Shown: positions 56,195-64,000, numbered from the stretch's first letter. The stretch is 64,000 nucleotides of DNA from Serratia silvae (GCF_023282985.1 NZ_JAGQDC010000004.1:124001-188000); one strand, 5' to 3'. The notes: generated by a model from the sequence alone, not told the origin. Numbers and translations are program-made.

Positions 56195-57259
56195 ATGACA
56201 CTCAAAATGTGGCTTATGGAAGGTTTATCTTCCCAGCGGGATATTATTCAGGGCATCGTTTCATTGGTGAAAGCCAAGCAAACTGCCGTGACGGTGGTTG
56301 CCTCACACCGTAATGAACGTAACGAGATCCTCTCCCAGGCAGACGTCGCCTTGTTCGAACCGAAAGAAGACGAACAACGGCTACCCTTCATTCTGTCTAC
56401 GGTGGAACAGTGCGGCATTAACGCCATCCACACGGGCCGCAACACGCAGTGGTTTGAAGCCCATCGCCAACAGATCGAGGCTGCCGGTGTCACACTGACC
56501 ACCGGCGCCAAAAGCCAGGCGATGTTTGAGCTGGCCGATGACAAAGTGGCATTTGCCCAGGCTATGGAGCGGCAGGGGTTGCCAGTCGTCCCCTCTTTGC
56601 GCATTGAGTCGGTGGCCGAACTGCGCGATCTGATTAGCCATTCCCCTTTCCCTGGCGCGCAGCTGTGCGTCAAACCGGTGAAGGGTATTTATGGCATGGG
56701 ATTTTGGCGTTTCGATGAAAGCGTGGGCCCGATGGCCGCCTTTACCCATCCGGAAAACCGCAAAGTGAACCCGCAGCGCTACCTCAGTGCGCTGGCAGAC
56801 GCTGGCGAGTTTGAGCCGCTGGTGCTGATGCCTTACCTGCCTGGCCCTGAATACTCCGTCGACATGTTGGTTGATCAGGGTGCCGTGCTGGCTGCTGTCG
56901 CACGTAGAAAAGAAGGGGCGCTGCAATATCTGGAGAACCACGGCGAGGCGTTTGAACTGGCTATTGCCTGTGCCACCGCGATGCAGGCCGACGGTCTGGT
57001 CAACGTGCAAACCCGCAACGACACCAGCGGGCGTCCGGTGCTGCTGGAAATCAACCTGCGCCCGTCTGGCGGTATCGGCTATACCCGTTTCAGCAGCGTC
57101 AATCTGCCGGGCCTATTCGCCCTGTATAAGCTAGGCGTAATGAGCCAGCAGGAAGTGATTGATGAGGCTAAAGCCGCATTCTCCCCAGCAATCGTCCGCT
57201 CCATTACCGATGTCGTCAGATATCACCCCGTGCTCGACAACTTGCTGGTGAAGGGCTAA
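56195..57259 (+). CDS. ATP-grasp enzyme of the ter-linked biosynthetic module
   Basis: A 354-residue ATP-grasp ligase. The nucleotide-binding beta strands with Lys are in ADDKVAFAQAMERQGLPVVP and AQLCVKPVKGIYGMGFW; the metal-binding end is GRPVLLEINLRPSGGIGYT (Glu-x-Asn). ATP-grasp enzymes join a carboxylate to an amine or thiol. ATG 56195 has a weak ribosome site; ATG 56207 (MWLMEGLSSQRDI) is also plausible. It starts the plus-strand arm and is followed within 3 bases by the phosphoribosyltransferase. Confidence 0.88.
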   Translation: MTLKMWLMEGLSSQRDIIQGIVSLVKAKQTAVTVVASHRNERNEILSQADVALFEPKEDEQRLPFILSTVEQCGINAIHTGRNTQWFEAHRQQIEAAGVTLTTGAKSQAMFELADDKVAFAQAMERQGLPVVPSLRIESVAELRDLISHSPFPGAQLCVKPVKGIYGMGFWRFDESVGPMAAFTHPENRKVNPQRYLSALADAGEFEPLVLMPYLPGPEYSVDMLVDQGAVLAAVARRKEGALQYLENHGEAFELAIACATAMQADGLVNVQTRNDTSGRPVLLEINLRPSGGIGYTRFSSVNLPGLFALYKLGVMSQQEVIDEAKAAFSPAIVRSITDVVRYHPVLDNLLVKG

Positions 57260-57262
57260 CCC

Positions 57263-58393
57263 ATGATGAAAACTTATTCCCGCACGCTGTCCTGCGGCAC
57301 GCTGAAGGTGACACCAACGGGCGGCACTACCGCGCTGGATGAGCTGTTTGACGTGGCCGAAAGGCGCAACCCGAAACGCGCGTTTCTGTTCGTCAGCAAA
57401 GTGCTGGGCCGCCATATCCCGGTGAAGCCAAGCGTCATGCGCGCCGTCTACCAGCAATTGGCCGCGTTGTTCCCGGCCTGTGATCAAGGCCCGGTGCTGT
57501 TTATCGGCATGGCGGAAACCGCCGTCGGATTCGGGGCTGGTGTGTTTGACGAAGTCCGGGGCAGTGTTAGCGACCCGGTATACCTGACCTCCACCCGTCA
57601 CCCGGTAGAGGGGGGCGAGCTGCTGTGCGAATTCAAAGAAAATCACAGCCACGCCACCGACCACCTGATTTATCTGCCACAGAATGCCGAACTGCGCCGC
57701 CGCGTGCTGGAAGCTAAAACCGTCGTGCTGATCGACGATGAGGCCACCACCGGCAATACCTTTATCAACCTGCTACAGGCTTTGCAACAGGATGCCGGGT
57801 TACACAACATTACCCGCGCCATCACCGTCACGCTGACCGACTGGAGCGGCGACGCGCTCGCCCAACGCAGCCCAATCCCTATCCAGTATGTGTCATTGGT
57901 TCAGGGTGACTGGCACTGGGAAAAAAATCCCGATGCTCCAGTACCGGTGATGCCAGCCGTCAACGTTACGGCGACCGGCAGCGTGCCGATCACCGGTAAA
58001 CAAAGCTGGGGCCGCTTGGGTATCTCATCACCAAGTGCGGATCTTGGGCGCGATATTCAGACGCATCCAGGGGAGAAATTATTGGTACTGGGCAGCAGCG
58101 AGTTTGTCTGGGAGCCATTCCTGCTGGCAGAACGCCTGGAAAAACAGGGGGCCGAGGTTAAATTCAGCTCCACCACCCGTTCGCCGATTGCCACCGGGTT
58201 CGCCATCCAGTCCGCCATCGCCTTTGGCGATAACTATGGGCTGGGCATCCCCAACTTTGTCTACAACGTGGCCCACCAGCAGTTTGACCGGATCCTGTTG
58301 TGTATCGAAACCCCTGCGGCAAGCGTTGATCCCGCGTTAATTGAGGCGTTAAAACAGGTCGCCCCTGCCGTTGAGGTCGTTTGCTATGAGTAA
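57263..58393 (+). CDS. Phosphoribosyltransferase with C-terminal TRSP domain
   Basis: A 376-residue two-domain protein. The N-terminal domain is a type I PRTase with the PRPP loop VVLIDDEATTGNTFINLL (about residues 152-169). The C-terminal TRSP domain carries the naming motif FSSTTRSPIATGFAI plus EKLLVLGSSEFVWEPFLLAE. Such proteins occur in ter islands and are proposed to build a ribose-linked, nucleoside-like metabolite. Its stop overlaps the HAD gene start by 8 bases. Confidence 0.88.
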   Translation: MMKTYSRTLSCGTLKVTPTGGTTALDELFDVAERRNPKRAFLFVSKVLGRHIPVKPSVMRAVYQQLAALFPACDQGPVLFIGMAETAVGFGAGVFDEVRGSVSDPVYLTSTRHPVEGGELLCEFKENHSHATDHLIYLPQNAELRRRVLEAKTVVLIDDEATTGNTFINLLQALQQDAGLHNITRAITVTLTDWSGDALAQRSPIPIQYVSLVQGDWHWEKNPDAPVPVMPAVNVTATGSVPITGKQSWGRLGISSPSADLGRDIQTHPGEKLLVLGSSEFVWEPFLLAERLEKQGAEVKFSSTTRSPIATGFAIQSAIAFGDNYGLGIPNFVYNVAHQQFDRILLCIETPAASVDPALIEALKQVAPAVEVVCYE

Positions 58394-59159
58394 GCCGGTC
58401 ATTTTCTCCGATCTGGACGACACCCTGTTCCAGACGCGCCGCAAGATGGTCGATGAACTCGACCTGGCCCCGTATCGCACCGGCGCCTTGGATCGTAGCC
58501 TGGAGCCACGCAGCTTTATGACCGAAGAGCAGTCAATGCTGGTGGACTGGATGCTGGAGCATGCAGAGCTTATCCCGGTGACCGCACGGGGAACCGAAGA
58601 GATTGCCCGGGTGAGTATCCCGTTCAAGTCATGGGCGGTTACCACGCACGGTGCGGTGATCCTCAACCCACAGGGGCAGGCAGACCCGGCATGGCAGGCG
58701 CTGATGCTGGAAAAACTGCAACCTTACGCTGATAACCTGCTGGCGATGCAGCGTAAAATCACCGAGCTGATGGCCGAACGCAACATCAATGGCTGGGCGC
58801 GTATCAACTATGAATACGGCGACACGCCGGTCTACCTGGTGATGAAACACCGCGACAGCACCCGCCTGGACGAACTTTACGCCATCGCCGATGAGATTGA
58901 GCAGTTGTTCCCGACCGAGGGTTATTACGTCCACCGTAACAGCAACAACGTGGCCTGGTTGCCGACCGTGGTAGAGAAAGGGCTGGCAGTGTCCTTCCTG
59001 CTGGAAAAACTGCGCCTTGAACGCGGCGTGTTCCCGGTTATCGGGTTAGGCGACAGCCTCAGCGATCATCGTTTTATGAAGCTTTGCACCTGGTTTGGCC
59101 TACCGCGCCAGAGCCAGTTCGCCGAAGCGATCTCCCGCCATATTTTCGGAGAGCAGTAA
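58386..59159 (+). CDS. HAD-superfamily phosphatase of the ter module
   Basis: A 257-residue HAD hydrolase. Motif I is IFSDLDDTLFQTRRK (DxDDT), motif II VTARGTEEIAR and motif IV VIGLGDSLSDHRFMKL. A Cof-type cap lies between. ATG 58386 lies inside the end of the PRTase gene (ATGAGTAA overlap) and is preferred to 58371. It probably removes a phosphate from the product of the neighbouring PRTases (inference). Confidence 0.9.
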   Translation: MSKPVIFSDLDDTLFQTRRKMVDELDLAPYRTGALDRSLEPRSFMTEEQSMLVDWMLEHAELIPVTARGTEEIARVSIPFKSWAVTTHGAVILNPQGQADPAWQALMLEKLQPYADNLLAMQRKITELMAERNINGWARINYEYGDTPVYLVMKHRDSTRLDELYAIADEIEQLFPTEGYYVHRNSNNVAWLPTVVEKGLAVSFLLEKLRLERGVFPVIGLGDSLSDHRFMKLCTWFGLPRQSQFAEAISRHIFGEQ

Positions 59160-59160
59160 T

Positions 59161-60240
59161 ATGTCTGATTTTGTGCCCTTTTCCGGCTCATACCTGCCCG
59201 AGGACGTTCACTTTCTGCTGCAACCGGTAGAAATGGAAATGACGCCGGTCGATCAGAAAGAACAACTGATCCAGTCCGGCGCCCGTCACTACTCGGAGAT
59301 GTTGAGCCAGGAGCCGGAGCCAACCCCTTCACACCTCGACCTGTTTGCCCGCGCACTCGATCAGGGAGCGGGACGCCTGGCAAAAGAAGTCTCAATGCTG
59401 GCCCTTGCGCTGATTGAACGGTTCGGCGATACGCCGATAGTTCTGGCCAGCCTGGTACGTGCCGGTGTTCCTCTGGGGGTGATGCTCCAGCAAACGCTGC
59501 GGGCCATGGGCAAAGAGTCGTATCACTACGGCATAAGTATCATCCGCGACCGGGGCATTGACTCGGTGGCACTCGACTGGATTGAGGCACGCCACGGCAC
59601 CGAAGGGATAGTCTTTGTCGATGGTTGGACGGGCAAAGGTGCCATTACCGGCGAACTGATCCGCTCCCTCAACAACCGGCCTGGCTATCCTGCCCAGCCG
59701 CACTTGGTGGTACTTGCCGATCCTTGTGGGTGTTCGTGGTTGGCAGCCAGCGACGACGACTGGCTGATCCCGTTTGGCATTATGGGCGCGCCGGTTTCCG
59801 GCATGATCTCACGCTCTATCTGGTCAAACGAAGGCCTGCACGGCTGCGTACAATGCGATCATCTCGCCCAGTTTGAATGCAGCCGTCTGCTGGTGGATAC
59901 CGTGGCACAGTATCGCGCAACGCTAGACACAGCGACGCTTGAGCCCTGCACACAGGATGCAGAGAGAAAGGCTTACCTGAAACAACAAAGTGAGAAGGTG
60001 GTTAACCACCTCGCCGAAAAATATCAGGTTGCCAGCATTAACCGAATTAAACCAGGGATCGCAGAGGCTACGCGAGCCGTGCTACGCAGAGTACCGGATC
60101 ACGTCTTGGTCCGTGCGGTAGACGATCCTGACGTCGCGCTGCTGGTCTATCTGGCGCGCGAAAAGGGGCTGACCATTACCGAAGTCGGTGATGAGATCGG
60201 GCAGTACCGTGCGGTGACAATTATCAAGAAGGTGCTCTAA
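59161..60240 (+). CDS. Second phosphoribosyltransferase-like protein (StiP/PRTase-CE family) with PELOTA-like C-terminus
   Basis: A 359-residue protein. ATG 59161 (MSDFVPFSGSYLPEDVHFLL) follows GGAGAG and the HAD stop by one base; the longer frame from 59095 lies in the HAD gene. The core reads LVRAGVPLGVMLQQTLRAMG, YHYGISIIRDRGIDSVALDW and the PRPP-loop-like IVFVDGWTGKGAITGELI. The family was once labelled cysteine protease StiP, but the loop fits a PRTase. Residues 275-359 (PDHVLVRAVDDPDVALLVYL, DEIGQYRAVTIIKKVL) resemble a PELOTA RNA-binding domain. Several Cys (GCVQCDHLAQFEC) might bind metal. Confidence 0.82.
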   Translation: MSDFVPFSGSYLPEDVHFLLQPVEMEMTPVDQKEQLIQSGARHYSEMLSQEPEPTPSHLDLFARALDQGAGRLAKEVSMLALALIERFGDTPIVLASLVRAGVPLGVMLQQTLRAMGKESYHYGISIIRDRGIDSVALDWIEARHGTEGIVFVDGWTGKGAITGELIRSLNNRPGYPAQPHLVVLADPCGCSWLAASDDDWLIPFGIMGAPVSGMISRSIWSNEGLHGCVQCDHLAQFECSRLLVDTVAQYRATLDTATLEPCTQDAERKAYLKQQSEKVVNHLAEKYQVASINRIKPGIAEATRAVLRRVPDHVLVRAVDDPDVALLVYLAREKGLTITEVGDEIGQYRAVTIIKKVL

Positions 60241-61196
60241 TGAACCAACGACTTTCCCCTTGGCGGCTGGGTGCTTCACTCTATATGCCCGCTACCAGAA
60301 CAGATATCGCCGATGCGATCCTCAATAACAAGATCGCCGGTTTACGCTCGCTGATCGTCTGCCTGGAAGACGCGGTCAGTGACGAAGATATTCCCCAGGC
60401 GCTGGACAACCTGCGCGAACTCACCCAGACGTTGGCCCAAGCCAAGGCAGCGGAGGGCAATGACCACTGGCCGCTGGTATTCGTACGGCCTCGTCATAAA
60501 GAGATGGGTAAACAGCTGATGGCGAGCATGGATTTCAGCGCGGTGGACGGCTTTGTACTACCCAAATTCACGCTGGCTTCGCTGCCTTACTGGTGGAACA
60601 TGATGCAGGGCTCGCACCTGTGCATGATGCCCACGCTCGAGACAGAAGAAGTATTTGACGTGCTGCAAATGCGAGAGCTGGCCACGACCTTGCATCACCA
60701 CCCGTGCTATCGGCGCATCATCGCCCTGCGTATCGGTGGCAACGATCTGATGAACGTGGTGGCGCTCAGAAGGCCGCGCAACCTGACACTGTATGACGGC
60801 CCGATGGGCTACGTGATAAAAATGCTGGTCGCCGTGTTTTCCCCGCGTGATTTTGCCCTGACGGCACCGGTTTGTGAGCATATTGACGATCACCAGATCA
60901 TGGATCGGGAATTGGCGCTCGATATCGCCCATGGCCTGGTCGGCAAGACGGCGATCCACCCGAATCAGATCGGCAAGATCGAAAAGGCGTTGATGGTGCA
61001 GGCAAACGATCATACCGATGCGCTGCGGATCCTTAACTCCTCGCAGGCGGTATTTAAATCGCAGGGAACCATGTGCGAACCGGCAACCCATCGCCGTTGG
61101 GCGTCAGAGATCCTGGCGCGTGCTCAGGTATATGGAATTGCCAGCGAGTCATCTCAGGAAAGCCACCGGTTTAGCATCAACGCAGGCAGTCATTAA
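60240..61196 (+). CDS. HpcH/HpaI aldolase, citrate-lyase beta-like (CitE family)
   Basis: A 318-residue TIM-barrel enzyme of the CitE-like group. It shows LRSLIVCLEDAVSDED (metal-binding Glu-Asp), LVFVRPRHKEM with the conserved Arg, GFVLPKFT, and the second metal site around LETEEVFDVLQM. These enzymes make or break C-C bonds with acyl-CoA or oxo-acid substrates. The start overlaps the previous stop (TAATG). Together with ATP-grasp, two PRTases and HAD it forms the ter-linked synthetic arm. Confidence 0.88.
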   Translation: MNQRLSPWRLGASLYMPATRTDIADAILNNKIAGLRSLIVCLEDAVSDEDIPQALDNLRELTQTLAQAKAAEGNDHWPLVFVRPRHKEMGKQLMASMDFSAVDGFVLPKFTLASLPYWWNMMQGSHLCMMPTLETEEVFDVLQMRELATTLHHHPCYRRIIALRIGGNDLMNVVALRRPRNLTLYDGPMGYVIKMLVAVFSPRDFALTAPVCEHIDDHQIMDRELALDIAHGLVGKTAIHPNQIGKIEKALMVQANDHTDALRILNSSQAVFKSQGTMCEPATHRRWASEILARAQVYGIASESSQESHRFSINAGSH

Positions 61197-61198
61197 TC

Positions 61199-61672
61199 AT
61201 GCAACTTAATACGCGACAGGCACGGATCTATAAGCTGGCCATTTTACTCAGTGCGGGTAAAGCCGTATCCGCAGACAAGATCATCACCGAGTTAGACTGC
61301 TCGGGGCCAACCCTGACACGCGTGCTTAAGGAACTGAGAGAATCCTACGAGGCGGAGATCAAGTACCGCAAGGCCACTCACTCCTATCAGCTGACTGTAC
61401 CTGGGCATTTAGACAAGAAGACGTTTCGCCGTATGCAAGATGCGCTGGCAGCTAACTCGGAGTTGAAAACCAGCGAAACCGTCAGCCGGGTCTATCTGGA
61501 TAAAGAGAAGAAGAAAGCCGTGTCGCTGTCATTAAAAATGTCGGTGCTACGCAAAATCGATCGCTTATCCAGAGTGACGGAAACGACCCGCAGCGAAGCG
61601 GTGGATATGGTTGTCGAGCGCTGTATCGATGACCTGGTGCGCAGCATTCAGGCCAGTAAACAGAAGTCGTAA
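61199..61672 (+). CDS. terW: Ter operon regulator TerW
   Basis: A 157-residue protein (TerW is about 155). The N-terminal winged-helix part (ARIYKLAILLSAGKAVSADK, LDCSGPTLTRVLKELRESY) is followed by a helical C-terminus resembling a ribbon-helix-helix (KMSVLRKIDRLSRVTETTRS EAVDMV). In plasmid-borne ter systems TerW binds the terZ promoter region. Here it is the last gene of the divergent arm, 2 bases after the CitE-like gene, so it may couple expression of both arms. Confidence 0.9.
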   Translation: MQLNTRQARIYKLAILLSAGKAVSADKIITELDCSGPTLTRVLKELRESYEAEIKYRKATHSYQLTVPGHLDKKTFRRMQDALAANSELKTSETVSRVYLDKEKKKAVSLSLKMSVLRKIDRLSRVTETTRSEAVDMVVERCIDDLVRSIQASKQKS

Positions 61673-61704
61673 TCCCCTCACCCTAACCCTCTCCCACAGG
61701 GAGT
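61673..61704. repeat. Palindromic intergenic repeat, member 4 (left half only)
   Basis: TCCCCTCACCCTAACCCTCT CCCACAGGGAG is the left arm and loop of the repeat family; the right arm is lost after GGGAG. It follows the terW stop directly. Confidence 0.75.
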
Positions 61705-61707
61705 AAT

Positions 61708-61743
61708 GCCAGTCAGTTAAGCAACTGACTGGCTGTTTTTCTT
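61708..61743 (+). terminator. Rho-independent terminator after terW
   Basis: GCCAGTCAGTT AAG CAACTGACTGGC forms a 10-bp stem followed by five T residues, on the plus strand, about 40 bases after terW. Confidence 0.9.
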
Positions 61744-62134
61744 CTGCGCTTTGGGGTATTTCCACGGCCTTTCCTTCACCACTCATGGGAATGCTCTTTC
61801 CCTTCTTATGGGCAATTTTACCAACTGCGCCATACTTTCCAGATCCTGCAAAAGCGAAGGAGTTCACCTCGCTAGAAGAAGCACAAAATATATGAATAGG
61901 TAGCCAGATATATAGAAATTTTATATGTATTTATTTCAATAACATCATCATTGTAAATAGATACTTTTGTCTTTACTTTTTGACCCACCGCCTAGACACT
62001 CAGGTAATTCTGTCCATGCGTATTTTTTGTGACTTTAATCACAATTAGACAGGAACTTGATGTAATTACCTCTCAGCGAGAGATAATGCATTGATTGTGT
62101 TATATAACTATGCATTTATAAAAGGATTTTATAT
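61744..62134. other. Intergenic region between the ter island and hcp
   Basis: A minus-strand frame from GTG 61867 reads VNSFAFAGSGKYGAVGKIAH and KSIPMSGEGKAVEIPQ, protein-like for about 45 residues before running into the terminator and terW antisense. It may be the head of a small exported protein whose end was lost (a hydrophobic stretch precedes it), but no family is recognised. 61900-62130 is AT-rich and should contain the hcp promoter; AAAAGGA lies 11 bases upstream of the hcp ATG. Confidence 0.45.
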
Positions 62135-62614
62135 ATGGGTAATTCGATTTATGTAAGTGTTAAAGGTGAAAGACAAGGGTTGATTTCTGGCGGATGTTCA
62201 ACCTTTGCATCTATTGGCAATAAATATCAAACTGGTCATGAAGATCAAATATTAGCGCATGCTTTCGAGCACGCTATATCAAGAGAGCAAAATGTTAATC
62301 ACGGGCCTATTTCATTTGTTAAGCCGATAGATAAGTCTTCTCCACTTTGGGGAGTGTCCATATCAAGTAACGAGTGTCTAGATGTGCGGTTCGATTTCTA
62401 TCGAACATCAGCATCAGGTAGTCAAGAATTATACTACTCAGTTAGATTAACTAAAGCTTATATCAGTAGGATTAACACTATATACCCGCATGCCATTGAT
62501 CATGAAAACAACCAACCTGAAGAAATGATTACTTTAAAATACCAAAGTATCACATGGGAGCATCACATTGCTGGTACTTCTGGTTATAGCATTTGGGATG
62601 AAAGGGTTATGTAA
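62135..62614 (+). CDS. hcp: Type VI secretion Hcp-family protein (orphan)
   Basis: A 159-residue Hcp1-family protein that forms the hexameric inner tube of the type VI apparatus and carries small effectors in its lumen. Family features: MGNSIYVSVKGERQGLISGG near the N-terminus, HEDQILAHAFEHAISRE, HGPISFVKPIDKSSPLW, and DVRFDFYRT; it ends AGTSGYSIWDERVM. No tss genes flank it, so it is an auxiliary hcp far from any main cluster in this window. Orphan hcp genes usually mark an effector/immunity cassette; such a pair lies convergent and adjacent. Confidence 0.93.
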   Translation: MGNSIYVSVKGERQGLISGGCSTFASIGNKYQTGHEDQILAHAFEHAISREQNVNHGPISFVKPIDKSSPLWGVSISSNECLDVRFDFYRTSASGSQELYYSVRLTKAYISRINTIYPHAIDHENNQPEEMITLKYQSITWEHHIAGTSGYSIWDERVM

Positions 62615-62618
62615 ATAA

Positions 62619-62645
62619 AATCCGCCCTATTCACTAGGGCGGATT
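62619..62645. terminator. Bidirectional terminator between hcp and the toxin/immunity pair
   Basis: AATCCGCCCTA and TAGGGCGGATT pair perfectly around a 5-base loop, with A-rich and T-rich flanks. It ends both the hcp transcript and the convergent minus-strand transcript. Confidence 0.85.
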
Positions 62646-62651
62646 CTAAAA

Positions 62652-62978
62652 TCAAAACCAAAGGCAGTCTTTATACTTTATAATAAAGAGATACACCCAG
62701 GAAAGTAAAAAAGCCGCAATACTAATATTAACAATCACTCCTCGAAACTTTCTTACCGCACTGTAAATAACAACCGGAGAGAATGCCAACAATATCGCTA
62801 TTGCCATGGTTCCCCTGTAGTCGTCTACAACAAAAACCCTAACTACGTCACAAATGTTCTTAATTTCATCACCATCAATAAAGGACTCTTCACTGAAAGA
62901 GCTGAAAATGACTGATGAGAACATTAGAAACCAAATGTATATCACTACTATAATTGAAGTTGGTGTTATTTTTTTCAT
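62652..62978 (-). CDS. Small inner-membrane protein, candidate immunity protein
   Basis: A 108-residue protein with three predicted membrane helices (TSIIVVIYIWFLMFSSVIF, MAIAILLAFSPVVIYSAV, IVNISIAAFLLSWVYLFI) and a short polar segment facing one side (EESFIDGDEIKNICD). No family recognised. It begins two bases after the stop of the lysozyme-like gene, so the two are co-translated. Toxin followed by a small membrane protein is the normal order of effector and immunity genes for toxins acting in the periplasm. A holin-like role is the main alternative. Confidence 0.6.
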   Translation of the reverse strand: MKKITPTSIIVVIYIWFLMFSSVIFSSFSEESFIDGDEIKNICDVVRVFVVDDYRGTMAIAILLAFSPVVIYSAVRKFRGVIVNISIAAFLLSWVYLFIIKYKDCLWF

Positions 62979-62980
62979 TT

Positions 62981-63688
62981 TTATATCCCGAGAATTTTCT
63001 TTATAATATATCTTCTTTTGATTATAGTTCTTCCGTAAGAAGAATAATCTCTTATCGGGCTTCCTATTTCTGCATTCATTGATGCCACAAAGTCATCTCT
63101 ATTTCTTTCTATTCCTCGGTTATACCTTGATGCAGCGATGATCAGTTGTTCGTCTGTTATATTTATCGTATCAGTTATACCTGGATTGTCATATATTATA
63201 AGTTCCCTAAGATGCTTGGCGACCACACTTATATTAAACTCATCATCTAAGAGGCAATTGGCCAACTGTAACTGTTGGGTTGATGATAAAGTTCTTGGGT
63301 CAATGCCAAGCGTTTCCGCAGCAGCCCTAAGTTGAATTGCCAAGCTTCCAACCGATGTTGCATTGGATTTTGTATTCCCAGTATTTTTGAAAAAATCTAT
63401 GAGTTGATATGCTTGGAGCACACCATAGGCTTTAGCTCGCTCGGGGGTGCCTGCTACTTCTGCTACTGCCACCCCACCTAAAAGCAACGCTGGTATTCTT
63501 TCTTTCTGTGCATACTTTAATATTTTGTCTTTATTGTATTGAAGGAATGCAGCTTTGTATGCCCATAACCTAGGTTCTCCTGTGACCAACACTTCATCAT
63601 CAGGAAAAAACTTCCATAGGGCGAAATCACCACCATCCCATTTTGGAAAGTTTGACATTGAATTTATTTTGCAAAATTTATTTATCAT
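62981..63688 (-). CDS. Predicted lysozyme-like (SLT-fold) peptidoglycan hydrolase, candidate type VI effector
   Basis: A 235-residue protein without signal peptide or membrane helix. The core has the order of elements expected for a lytic-transglycosylase fold: a Glu in IPALLLGGVAVAEVAGTP, then SVGSLAIQLRAAAETLG in the place of the GLMQ motif, FNISVVAKHLRELI, and IIAASRYNRGIE in the place of the AAYNAG motif. Lack of a signal peptide suits delivery by another route such as the Hcp tube. ATG 63688 has AAGGA nine bases upstream; ATG 63658 (MSNFPKWDGG) is an inner alternative. The family assignment is by pattern only. Confidence 0.65.
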   Translation of the reverse strand: MINKFCKINSMSNFPKWDGGDFALWKFFPDDEVLVTGEPRLWAYKAAFLQYNKDKILKYAQKERIPALLLGGVAVAEVAGTPERAKAYGVLQAYQLIDFFKNTGNTKSNATSVGSLAIQLRAAAETLGIDPRTLSSTQQLQLANCLLDDEFNISVVAKHLRELIIYDNPGITDTINITDEQLIIAASRYNRGIERNRDDFVASMNAEIGSPIRDYSSYGRTIIKRRYIIKKILGI

Positions 63689-64000
63689 TACAGACGTTCC
63701 TTATCATCATGAGTATTATTTCAATATAAACTAATGTAGATAAATCGTCACCGCTAATTGCAATAAAGGGATGGTAAACCTACACCTGATTTTTAGCATC
63801 AAACTCTTCGTCAGCCCTACATTGTTCGCCAGTTGTCAATGTAGGTGGGGAATCGGTTCGCCGTCGTAGAGGCACTCCAAGCTTAATTTTAAACCGTCCA
63901 ACTTCTTGGGGTCAGTTCACATGCTGCGCCCGTTTAGCCTGTGCCATCACAAAACCTCTGGGTATTTCTGTTGAGATAACGACCAGAACACTTATTATGT
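63689..64000. other. Right end of the window, no intact gene
   Basis: 63690-63780 likely holds the promoter of the lysozyme-like gene. Beyond it the sequence is not readable as a gene, except a short minus-strand peptide tail (MAQAKRAQHVN) ending at about 63913, just at the insertion-sequence-like end. Confidence 0.5.
63891..63919 (-). mobile_element. Terminal repeat of an IS3-family (IS150-type) element, remnant
   Basis: On the minus strand TGAACTGACCCCAAGAAGTT GGACGGTTT matches the end sequence typical of IS150/IS3-group elements (T-G-x-A-C-T-G-x-C-C-C-C-A-A-x-A-A-G-T-T). No transposase frame follows toward lower coordinates, so only the end seems to be left. Confidence 0.5.

Noticed and set aside
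56113..56313. 66-codon plus-strand frame at the start of the second ter arm
   Set aside because: It overlaps the ATP-grasp gene in another frame and contains the candidate operator region; no motif.
62652..63688. Prophage lysis cassette (endolysin plus holin)
   Set aside because: Not excluded, but no other phage gene is present and the adjacent hcp favours a type VI cassette; kept as the stated alternative.

Overview
The window reads as a chromosomal segment of an enterobacterium (Enterobacterales, most like Serratia or a close relative; genus is inference). The evidence is a dppABCDF operon whose products are near-identical in layout to those of E. coli, an eptB gene beside a tRNA-Pro gene, an Ohr peroxidase, a beta-glucoside PTS with its RNA antiterminator, and short repeats of enterobacterial type. 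Core genes alternate with low-GC accessory blocks full of insertion-sequence debris.

Layout. (1) 1-11.3 kb, minus strand: one arm of an Inv/Spa (SPI-1 type) type III secretion system in the canonical order hilA-like, iagB, invF, invG, invE, invA, invB, invC, invI, invJ. invJ runs off the left edge. A second HilA-like winged-helix regulator lies upstream. (2) 11.3-12.3 kb: decayed DNA with a 172-bp element of IS903 type flanked by a 9-bp target duplication. (3) 12.3-20.0 kb: a 2367-residue intimin/invasin-family adhesin with a LuxR-type regulator just upstream. (4) 20.0-22.6 kb: IS256-family transposase debris, an unknown 244-residue gene preceded by a copy of the eptB leader, and a decayed paralogue of that gene. 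(5) 23.0-28.7 kb: dppFDCBA dipeptide transporter. (6) 28.7-40.1 kb: an accessory block between dppA and tRNA-Pro/eptB. It holds a broken vapC toxin, a ten-gene MR/P-like chaperone-usher fimbrial operon, and a divergent ToxR/PsaEF-like membrane regulator pair. (7) 40.2-43.5 kb: tRNA-Pro(UGG), eptB, ohr, an HD hydrolase. (8) 43.5-47.1 kb: a two-gene beta-glucoside operon with a complete RAT/terminator leader but no adjacent bglG. (9) 47.5-49.8 kb: an extended SDR, a degraded YeeE/YedE gene and a HAD phosphatase. (10) 49.9-61.7 kb: a divergent tellurite/stress island, terZABCDEF on the minus strand and a five-enzyme biosynthetic module plus terW on the plus strand. (11) 62.1-63.7 kb: an orphan hcp convergent with a predicted peptidoglycan-cleaving toxin and a small membrane protein that looks like its immunity partner.

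How the parts fit. The type III apparatus, the giant adhesin, the fimbria and the Hcp/toxin cassette are all surface or secretion functions for contact with hosts or rivals, and each carries its own local regulator. The dpp-tRNA-eptB backbone has the gene order known from E. coli (dpp-proK-eptB), with the fimbrial block inserted into it. The ter block is a two-armed system whose intergenic region carries two facing copies of a 15-bp quasi-palindrome that may be its operators.

The least explained items are the 244-residue gene and its broken paralogue with the eptB-leader junction, the hcp-linked toxin/immunity pair, and the 18-residue tandem repeats in the InvJ-like needle-length protein. No sequence search could be run; family names come from recognisable motifs and gene order.
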